From the NCBI GenBank assembly GCA_037043235.1, contig JAWRVZ010000214.1:1-64000 (forward strand): a DNA stretch of 64,000 nt. The letters are read 5' to 3'. Both the position numbers and the translations under genes were made by a program. The notes beneath the pieces were generated by a model. The model made no database searches. It worked only from the letters and a program-made list of their open reading frames with translations, and was not told where the DNA came from. Positions 36,044 through 45,390 of this stretch are shown here, one piece after another (the stretch's first letter is position 1; every line of letters starts with the position of its first letter). The stretch is from Rhodeus uyekii (lineage: Eukaryota; Chordata; Actinopteri; Cypriniformes; Acheilognathidae).

Positions 36044-38170
36044 ATATAGCTGCAAGCAGCAATGACCGGGGTTCAAACGTGGCAGGACCATCTGAGCTGT
36101 CATGACTGTTTGTGGTCAATCTGACTAGTTCTCCTAATGTGCACAGTTCTGTGAAGTTTCTACTTTGTGTAAACAATGTATAGACATCTTTCAAAGATGT
36201 TCAGAATGAGAAGATCAAATGATATTGACATTGTGAACTGAACATATGAACTGTTATGTCGGTCTATGTCAATCTGACTTGTTCTCCACATAAACAGAGC
36301 TTTATGAAGTTTCTATTTTGTGTAAATGATATATAGACGTTACAAAAAAATTTCAGTATGGGAAGATCTATCAAATGATAACAATGTGGATATGTTTAAC
36401 ACTACACGTCATATCATTTGAACCGTTATGACCTTTTTTTGTCAATCTGATTAGTTTTCCTAATGAACACAGTTCTGTGAAGTTTCTACTCTGTGCAAAC
36501 AATGAATAGACATCTTTCAAAGATGTTCAGACTGAGAAGATTAAATGATATTAATATTGTGAACTGAACATCTGAACTGTTCTGTCGGTTTATGTCAGTC
36601 TATGTCAATCTGACTTGTTCTCCACATAAAAAGATTTTCTAGCCTGATGGTGCCTCTTGTGGACAAAAGTAGTATTACAGCTTTTCTAAGATTTTAAAAT
36701 GTAGATCATTTGTAATTTATTGTGAGCCCTATGAGCATCAGAAATACATGAGACCTGACACATTTCTTCAAAATGACTTGTTCTTAACATGTTCACAGAT
36801 CTGTGACGTTTCTCTTGTGGACAAAACTAGTATTACAGCTTTTCTAAGATTTTAAAATGTAGATGGTTTATAATTTATTGTGAGCCGTACGAGCATCAGA
36901 AATACATGAAACCTCACAAGTTTCTTCATAATGTCTGGTTCTTAACATTTACACAGTTTTGTGAAGTTTCTTGTTTTTGGACAAGATATATAGACATTTT
37001 AATCACAATAGGCCAAATCAGAAATATATGAAAAATTGTATCTGCTGAACGGTTTAACTAATCGAAAATCCTTTGACAACTTTTTGCCTTGAGTGTCCCT
37101 AGATGATGCATGTGAATTTTCAAGACAGTGAGATTGACGGCCTATGACGAGTTCGAAAAATTTGAAATTTCAAAAATCTCCAATATTTCGCAAACAATTT
37201 GATTGACAGCAGTGGTTCTTGAGGCAAAGTTGTTCAGTATGAGGAGATCTATCAGATGAAGTCAATATTTTGTGGATGCGTGAAACACCACGTGAGTAGA
37301 GACGCAAAAAACTCGTTAGCGCCAACTAGTGTCCGATTTTCTTCAAAATTCTGACAGACCACTAGGGCCATGAGTCAAACACGCCCATCGAGTTTCGTTC
37401 CGATCGACCTTCGTTAAGCTGGTCTAATTGATGCTCAAATTTCATTGGCCGATGACGGTCATGTTTTTTGAGATACACCAATGTCCTCATAGACCATCAT
37501 GGACCCTTGGACAAAGACCGTGCATAACAAGTCTCAGGTCAATCGGACTACCATGTGACCCTGTACAGGTGATTGAGTGTTTTTTTCGCAATATAGCGCC
37601 ACCAAGTGGTCAATCATCGCAGTTTTTTTGGTGTGACCACAAATTGAGCTTATACATGACTATGTGAAGTTTGGTGAGATTATCTCTTTGCGTTCCAGAG
37701 CTATTACGATTTTAGCAAAAGTGTCTCCGCCTTATGCGAACGTTTTAGCGTGTCGTTGCAAGCGTGAATCACCGATCAAAATTATTTGAATAACTTTTGG
37801 TCATGAGAGTCTCTAGATTATATGTGTGAAGTTTCGCGTTATTTGGACAAACGGTCTATGAGGAGTTCGAAAACTTTTTTTTTCAGAAAATTCAAAATGG
37901 CGGAAAATTTTTATAGGCGGAAATGAAATCGGAGATATACATTTTTTAAGTCTTGTGCCAAGGATTCCAGAGATATAAGACACTTGAGTGTACGACAAAC
38001 GGTTTACGAGTTATGAACATGTACGCGTTTGTAGTCGCTGTAGCGCCACCTATAGCCCGATTTGCGTCATATTTTGATACGTTCTCCCCAAATTGAGACC
38101 TACCATCTGACAAAGTTTCAAGTCTCTAGACCTTACGGTTTGGTCTGCACGAGACGCATTACGGCAGAAG

Positions 38171-38199
<29 letters not shown>
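36044..38199 (+). repeat. Array unit U17, family A, paired with U4
   Basis: A 2156-bp A unit that aligns with U4 at a constant offset of 29887 for at least 1.7 kb (start 36044/6157, internal marker 37748/7861). It shares U4-specific variants. It ends in an AAT run without hairpin tail. Confidence 0.87.
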
Positions 38200-38202
<3 letters not shown>

Positions 38203-40296
38203 TAGCTGCAAGCAGCAATGACCGGGGTTCAAACGTAGCAGGACCATCTGAGCTGTCATGACTGTTTGTGGTCAATCTGACTAGTTCTCCTAATGTGCAC
38301 AGTTCTGTGAAGTTTCTACTTTGTGCAAACAATGTATAGACATCTTTCAAAGATGTTCAGAATGAGAAGATCAAATGATATTAATATTGTGAACTGAACA
38401 TCTGAACTGTAATGTCGATCTATGTCAATCTGACTTGTTCTCCACATAAACACATCTTTATGAAGTTTCTAGTTTGTGTAAACGATATATAGACATATCA
38501 TATTACACATTTTTTCACTATAGGAAGATCTATCAAATGATATTAATATAGTGGGGATATGTTTAACACCACACATCATATCATCTGAACTGTTATGTCA
38601 GTCTATGTCAATCTGACTTGTTCTCCACATGAAAAGATTTTCTAGCCTGACGGTGCCTCTTGTGGACAAAAGTAGTATTACAGCTTTTCTAAGATTTTAA
38701 AATATAGATTGTTTATTATTTATTGTGAGCCCTATGAGCATCAGAAATACATGAGACCTGACATATTTCTTCAAAATGACTTGTTCTTAACATGTTCACA
38801 GTTCTGTGACGTTTCTCTTGTGGACAAAAATAGTATTACAGCTTTTCTAAGATTTTAAAATATAGTGTTTATAATTTATTGTGAGCCCTATGAGCATCAG
38901 AAATACATGAAACCCAACACATTTCTTCAAAATGACTTGTTCTTAACATTTACACAGTTTTGTGAAGTTTCTTGATTGTGGACAAGATATATAGGCTTTT
39001 TATTCACAATAGGCCAAACCTGAAATATATGAAAAATTATATCTGCTGAACGGTTTAGCTAATCGAAATTCTTTGAATAACTTTTTGCCTTGAGTGTCCC
39101 TAGATGATGCGTGTGAATTTTCAAGCCAATTGTATTGACCGCCTATGACGAGTTCGAAAAAGTTGAAATTTCAAAAATCTCCAATATTTCATAAACAATT
39201 TGATTGACAGCAGTGGTTCTTGAGGCAAAGTTGTTCAGTATGAGGAGATCTATCATATAATATCAATATTCTGTGGATGCGTGAAACACCACGTTAGTAG
39301 AGACGCAAAAAACTCGTTAGCGCCAACTAGTGTCCGATTTTTTTCAAAATTCTGACAGACCACTAGGGCCATGAGTCAAACACACCCATCGAGTTTCGTT
39401 CTGATCGACCTTCGTTAAGCTGGTCTAATTGATGCTCAAAGTTCATTGGCCGATGACGGCCATGCTTTTTGAGATACACCAATGTCCTCATACACCATCA
39501 TGGACCCTTGGACAAAGACCGTGCATGACAAGTTTCAGGTCAATCAGACTAACATGTGACCCAGTACAGGTAATTTAGAGTTTTTTTCGCAATATAGCGC
39601 CACCAAGTGGTCAACCGTCGCAGGTTTTTTGCTGTGACCACAAAATGACCTTATACATGACTATGTGAAGTTTGTTGAGATTATCTCTTTGCGCTCCAGA
39701 GTTATTACGATTTTAGCAAAAGTGCCTTTGCCTTATGCAAACGTTTTAGCGTGTTGTTGCGAGCCTGAATCACCGATCAAAATTCTTTGAATAACTTTTG
39801 GTCATGAGAGTCTCTAGATGATATGTGTGAAGTTTCGCGTTATTTGGACAAACGGCCTATGAGGAGTTCGAAAAATTTTTTTTTCAGAAAAATCAAAATG
39901 GCGGAAAATTTTTATAGGCGGAAATGAAATCGGAGATATACATTTTTTAAGTCTTGAGCCAAGGATTCCAGGGATATAAGACACTTGAGTGTACGACAAA
40001 CGGTTTACGAGTTATGAGCGTGTACGCGTTTGTAGTCGCTGTAGCGCCACCTATTGCCCGATTTGCGTCATATTTTGATACGTTCTCCCCAAATTGAGAC
40101 CTACCATCTGGCCAACTTTCAAGTCTCTAGACCTTACGGTTTGGTCTGCACGATAAGAAGTACGGCAGAATAATAATAATAATAATAATAAAAATCTTAA
40201 CAATTACAATAGGTTTTCAACGCTTCGCGTTTGAACCCCTAATAAAAATCCTAACAATTACAATAGGTTTTCAACGCTTCGCGTTTGAACCCCTAA
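38200..40296 (+). repeat. Array unit U18, family A, last before the gap, tail duplicated
   Basis: A moderately divergent A unit lacking part of the left region seen in other units. It is closed by two tails (40190-40242 and 40244-40296). The second ends exactly at CCCCTAA, immediately followed by Ns, so the true right edge of the array is unknown. Confidence 0.86.
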
Positions 40297-40319
40297 NNNN
40301 NNNNNNNNNNNNNNNNNNN
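40297..40319. other. Assembly gap of 23 Ns
   Basis: A run of 23 Ns separates the tandem array from the internal part of a gypsy element. The element's 5' LTR, gag and protease should lie between, so the real gap may be several kilobases. Confidence 0.99.
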
Positions 40320-41648
40320 GCTAAACAAGAACATTTGGTATGGGGAAGACTGCCTAGCAACACTCCATTGTCCCTGGGAAGCACCATTGTCATTGAACCA
40401 ACAACTTCTAAGACTATGCCAAGAAACATCATGGTAGCTCGCGTAATAACATCTATGTGGGGTGATAAGTGGGTGCCTATGAAAATAACTAATTTGTCAG
40501 ACAAACCGATCACATTAAGGAAGAATCGGAAATTGGCAGATGTTTCACCTTGTCTGGCCGTTGAAGATTTTCCACTCTTGCAGGGCACTGTAAAGATAAA
40601 GGAGGTTAGTTCAGAGACACCAGCTACTCCAAGTCGTGCTTCAAATTTGAAACTGCAAGATGTTGGGTTAAGTGAAATTGACATTGATCTTTGCAAAGTC
40701 ACTGAGGCATCCAAAGAGAAACTTGTAGAGTTACTGGTAAATTACAACGACGTGTTTTCAAAGCATTCCTTAGACTGTGGTGAAGCTAAAGAATTTGAAC
40801 ACCGTATCAGACTCACAGATGACAGGCCTTTCCGGTTGCCATATCGGAGGATCCCTCCCGCTCATTATCTGAAGTTGCGTCAAGTGTTAACTGAAATGGA
40901 GGAGCAAGGGATAATCCGAAAGTCAGTGAGTGAATATGCATCGCCCTTGGTGCTTGTTTGGAAAAAGGATGGAAGCCTTCGTATCTGTACAGACTTCAGG
41001 TGGCTTAACGCAAGAACACTCAAAGATGCTCATCCACTTCCTCATCAGTCTGACTGTCTTGCTGCTTTAGGAGGAAACAATTACTTCAGCACTTTGGACT
41101 TAACTTCTGGATTTTACAATTTGCCCATGCATGAACAAGACAAGAAATACACAGCATTCATTAGTCCTATGGGATTGCACGAGTACAACCGTATGCCACA
41201 AGGCTTGTGCAACAGTCCAGCCTCATTCATGCGGATGATGCTTAGCATTTTTGGAGATATGAACTTTAGCAGTCTGCTCTGCTACTTGGACGATTTGCTT
41301 GTGTTCGCACCCACTGAGCAAGAGGCTTTGAACAGGCTTGAGATGGTTTTCCAGCGACTTAGGTTACATCACCTAAAACTCAGCCCCAAAAAGTGTCACT
41401 TCTTGCGCAATTCAGTGAAATTCTTGGGCCATATTATTTCTGGCCAAGGCGTCTCTGTGGATTTCACGAAAGTGGATGCTATTTCTAAAATGTCAAAGTT
41501 GCAACTTATGGAGGAAGATGGGTGCACTCCATCAGCACGAAGAATCAAATCATTTTTGGGAATGATCTTCTATTACCAACACTTCATTCCCAATTGTTCT
41601 TCAATTGCTAAACCCCTCTTTGCTCTAACTGCAGGTCAGAAGAGATGA
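40320..41648 (+). pseudogene. pol: Gypsy pol, linker and reverse transcriptase part
   Basis: The reading frame is open from the gap edge. Counting residues from 40335, the RT core runs from about 160 to 360: SPLVLVWKKDGSLRICTDFR, the first catalytic aspartate in STLDLTSGF (D255, 41097), MPQGLCNSPASF, and the YLDD box (317-320, 41283-41294). After the thumb and connection region (SFLGMIFYYQHFIPNCSSI) the frame meets an in-frame TGA at 41646-41648. The same frame continues beyond it into RNase H, so this is a single stop, not a frameshift. Reverse transcriptase copies the element RNA into DNA in cytoplasmic particles. There is no native start, because the beginning is lost at the gap. Confidence 0.92.
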
Positions 41649-44279
41649 GGTAAAGAGAAAGCTAGGAAACCTGTAGGAACATTCAGGAAGCTGAAGCCAA
41701 GTGATTGGACGGAGGAATGTGATATTGCCTTCGATACTCTGAAAGAGAAGCTGTTGAACTGTGCTGTTCTTGCTCACCCTGATTTCTCTAGGCCTTTGAT
41801 TCTGTCCATTGACGCGTCTTTAGATGGCTTAGGTGCTGTGCTATCCCAAGTTCCAGCAGGGGAAGATAAAGCTCGGCCTATTGCCTTCGCCAGCAAGACC
41901 CTGTCGGTGTCACAGAAGAAATATCCTGCACATAGACTCGAGTTTTTGGCTTTGAAGTGGAGTGTATGTGAAAAATTCAGCCACTGGCTCAAGGGACATA
42001 GCTTCACAGTTTGGACTGACAACAACCCTCTAACGCACATTATGACCAAGCCAAAACTTGATGCTTGTGAACAAAGGTGGGTTTCAAAACTGGCACCTTA
42101 TTCCTTTGACATAAAACACATTGCAGGAGTCAAGAATGTTGTAGCTGATACCTTAAGCAGAGATCCCTTCGCAAGGTCAATTAGTCATAGGCTTATGAAT
42201 GAGAGCTATAACACCTTACTTACCGAGGCAAATGCTGTTGAAGAAGAAGGAATACAGGATGTATTTCGTCTGAAAGTTGAGTGCCACAAGATAAGTGAGC
42301 TGGATGGATGTCAGTCGAGTTGTCATGTTCAGTCATGTGATCCAGTAGCCATCAAGACACTCTGCCAAGTCCAAGATGAGTGGGAATCGGCAACAGTAAC
42401 ACGAGCAGTTCAGTTGGTGCAGTTAGTCCAGCAGGTTGCAGCCACAAGTCAAAATGAACAGCCTTTGCCCATGTTCTCTCATGATGAGTTGGAGAGAAGC
42501 CAAGAGTTTGACCCTACAATTTCCAAAGTTCTCCCTTTTGTACTTCGTAAAAGACGTCCTTCAAGAAGAGAGCGAAAGAAACTTGATTACAGAGCGTTGG
42601 CCCTTGTCAAGCAATGGGATCATCTCAAATTGTGTGATGGGATTCTATACAGAGTAACTAAGGACCCAGTGAGCAGACAGAGAAGACATCAGTATGTTCT
42701 GCCTCAAAACATGGTTGAAAAAGCTCTATATGGTCTTCACGATCTTGCTGGTCACCAAGGACAGGCTAGAACAGTTCATCTGGCAAGACAGCGCTTCTTC
42801 TGGCCCAAGATGGAGCGTGAAATCAGAGAATATGTCAAGTGTTGCAAGAGATGTATTCTGGCTAAAACACCTGAGCCAGCTGCTCGAGCTCCACTGGAAA
42901 GTATTCAGAGTTCTGCACCCATGGAGTTGGTCTGTCTTGATTTTTGGAGTGCAGAGGATAATAAGCAGCGTTCAGTGGATGTGTTGGTCTTGACCGATCA
43001 TTTCACCAAACTTGCACACGCCTTTCCTTGCGTCAATCAAACAGCTAAGCAAGTTGCTCGGAAGTTATGGGACCATGTGTTCTGTGTATATGGGTTCCTA
43101 GAGCGGATTCATACAGATCACGGCACGAATTTTGAAAGTGAGCTTCTTGCCGAACTGTTAGCACTTTCCGGAGTCTCCAAATCTCACACGACCACCTATC
43201 ATCCTATGGGAAATGGCATCACAGAGAGGTTTAACCGGACTTTAGGCAATATGCTTCGTTCCTTACCCTTGAGATCTAAGGATAAGTGGCCACAACAAAT
43301 TCAGACTCTGACCTTTGCTTATAACTCAACAATACACGAGACGACAGGTTACGCACCTTTTCAACTCATGTTTGGACGTGTCCCTCGATTACCTGTGGAT
43401 GTGATGTTCAGGCAAGTGTCGAAGGATCCAGTGATTGTTGATTATAGCAGTTATGTTTCAACTTTACAGTCTCATCTTCAGGAAGCAGCTGAAATTGCCC
43501 AAAAACATGCTGTAAAAGAACAGAAGAAACAAACCAAGAATTACAACCGCAAGATCAAGGGAGTACATTTGAACAATGGAGATAGAGTGCTCATTGCCAA
43601 TAAAGGAGAAAGAGGTAAAAGAAAGTTGGCAGATAAATGGGAACCTACCGTGTACACCATTGTGGATAATGATCCCCAGACGCACATATACAAAGTGAAA
43701 GATGACGAAGGACACACTAAAGTGGTACATCGAAATATGCTCTTAGACATCAGTTTCTTACCAGTGACATGCCCTGAGGATGAAACCTGTGGATCAGTGG
43801 TTGACGATTGCACAAACTATTCAGAATGCGACAGCCAATCAACCAATTCCATTGATTCCTTTGAGGATGAAGATCCTGAAATTGGAACACAATCATTAGT
43901 GTTAAACGAGGATGTTTCAGAGAGTCTTGATGTACAAGTGGAACAGAAGGAAAATGAGAGTGACACTTACTCTGTTCATTCCAGTCAAGATGGTCAAAAC
44001 CAGATGCTCCCTGATAAAATGCTGAGCGCAAGAACTTCTGATTGTGACAATGTTTCAGCAACAGTTGAGTTTACCAATTCAGGTATTGTTGACTCAGATT
44101 TACCTGTCTGTGATGAAGTGTCAATGCCAGGAACTGAACCTGCGCAAGATAACGTTACAACAAGGGCTGGTAGAGTAGTGAAGAAAGTCAATCGTCTAAT
44201 TGAGAGCATGGCTCAAAAGCCATTTAAAATGCCAAATTTTTCTAACAGTTTTGTGAAAAAGTCACAAAGTTTATTCTAA
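41649..44279 (+). pseudogene. pol: Gypsy pol, RNase H and integrase part
   Basis: It continues in the same frame after the TGA. Counting from the first Met at 41754, RNase H has D20 (SIDAS), E63 (RLEFLAL), D89 (WTDNN) and D132 (VVADTLSR). The integrase HHCC finger uses H329, H334, C363 or C364, and C367. The DDE triad is D396 (CLDFW), D455 (HTDHGTNF) and E491 (GITERFN), with 35 residues between the last two. A GPY/F-like region (KLADKWEPTVYTIVD) follows, then a Ser/Glu-rich tail ending near TRAGRVVKKVNRLIESM. All catalytic residues are present. A downstream ATG could not give a functional polyprotein by itself. Confidence 0.92.
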
Positions 44280-44570
44280 TTTTCATGTCTGGGTTGGAAG
44301 TTTGCATTTTCTTTTCAATTTAGTGTGATTTAGTTTTTTCCCATTAAGTGATAAGATTGTGAATGAGGATTTAATGCAAATATTAAGTGTGGTATGATGT
44401 ATTTGGCAACATACTTTACTAAGAGGTTTTTGAGGCCTGATCACCCTTGAATTTCTCTATATCTGTCAAGACAGATAGCTTTCATTGCTGTAACTTACTG
44501 TGGTTTATTGTTTTACATTGTGATTCTCAAGAATAATCCTCTATGTACATGAAAGTATTTTGGTGAAATT
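44280..44570 (+). other. Non-coding stretch between pol and the 3' LTR
   Basis: About 290 bp of AT-rich sequence after the TAA of pol. No open frame with an envelope-like signal peptide or transmembrane segment is seen, so this is an env-less element in what remains. Confidence 0.7.
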
Positions 44571-44582
44571 AGGGGAGGTGAA
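44571..44582 (+). other. Polypurine tract
   Basis: AGGGGAGGTGAA lies immediately before the TG that opens the LTR. This is the expected position and composition of the plus-strand primer for reverse transcription. Confidence 0.75.
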
Positions 44583-45390
44583 TGTAACGGGTGTTATGTT
44601 GATTTAATTTCACTCAAAATCACTTTTTGTCATTTAATAATTATTTTATTTTTGTATAATTATTTTGAACTGTGTTACTCTTTCATGATTTAATATCATT
44701 TCGTTTATTATTTTGGCAGTAATTAATTGTATTTAGTCATTTACATTTTCGATTATTAATTGTACGTGGTTCCTTTAAGAGCGACCTTCCGGTTGCAGTT
44801 GCCCGCGCTCAGTTCGCGGTGAGCGCGGATGCAGTGAGGTGGGTTGCTCATTAGCTCCATCATTAAAATGAGACACGAGTTTATATTTTGAAGTAGAAAT
44901 GTTGTTTTCGTCATAAATGTTCTTAAGCCTTTATGTAAATATGTGAATACGTTTGTATGAACCTGCTGTTTGTATTTTTGTAAATAATCTGTTGTGATCA
45001 TTGTGAGAGAGCTCCGTGGCTAAAATGTCCCCTTCCACTGATAGGTTGAATGAAGAAGGCCACGCGATCTCACTGAGTTATTTCTTTCTTTTTATTTGAG
45101 CAGGTATGTTTTTCTTTCATGTTTCTGTCAATATTGTTTTGAGTTTATGTAAAATGTATGTGTTTGAAATATGTTTAATATGTGTCGTGTATAAAGTCAC
45201 GTGTCAGTTCGCGGTGAGCGCGGATGCAGTGAGGTTGAATGAAGAAGGCCACGCGATCTCACTGAGTTATTTCTTTCTTTTTATTTGAGCAGCAGTGCAA
45301 AATAAAATACGGCCTGTGAAACTCCTGTTGCCCGGTCTCTTCGATCACCATCATCAAACACAACGCAGAGTCGAACAGAGACCGGTCACA
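44583..45390 (+). mobile_element. Gypsy 3' LTR
   Basis: It starts TGTAACGGG after the polypurine tract and ends ACCGGTCACA, giving TG...CA and short imperfect inverted ends. It contains a TATA-like TATAAA (45190-45195) and a polyadenylation signal AATAAA (45301-45306) in the expected order. Two internal direct repeats are present: 45043-45103 equals 45232-45292, and the 31-bp block at 44810 recurs at 45205. The right boundary is inferred from the CA end. Confidence 0.8.

Larger units (their letters stand above)
40320..45390 (+). mobile_element. Ty3/gypsy LTR retrotransposon, 5' truncated at the gap
   Basis: Order of parts: end of the protease-RT linker, RT, RNase H, integrase with zinc-binding N-terminus, GPY/F-like region, acidic C-terminal tail, short non-coding stretch, polypurine tract (44571-44582) and 3' LTR (44583-45390). 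RT-RNase H-integrase order is that of Ty3/gypsy, not Ty1/copia. The coding frame is almost intact, with one stop, so the insertion is fairly young. No 5' LTR or target duplication can be checked. Confidence 0.92.

Noticed and set aside
1..40296. CRISPR array or telomeric repeat
   Set aside because: Unit lengths are kilobases with no short uniform repeat-spacer pattern, and no TTAGGG tracts are present.
40271..40714. A 147-residue minus-strand open frame
   Set aside because: It runs through the Ns and lies opposite the gypsy pol frame, so it is an antisense shadow.
41754..44279. Separate gene starting at the Met codon at 41754
   Set aside because: The frame is continuous with the upstream RT frame apart from one TGA, and the RNase H domain would be split from its upstream connection, so it is one pol.
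44583..45390. Gypsy LTR and the solo LTR at 52022 as the same family
   Set aside because: Only the general TG...CA layout is shared; the terminal and internal sequences differ.
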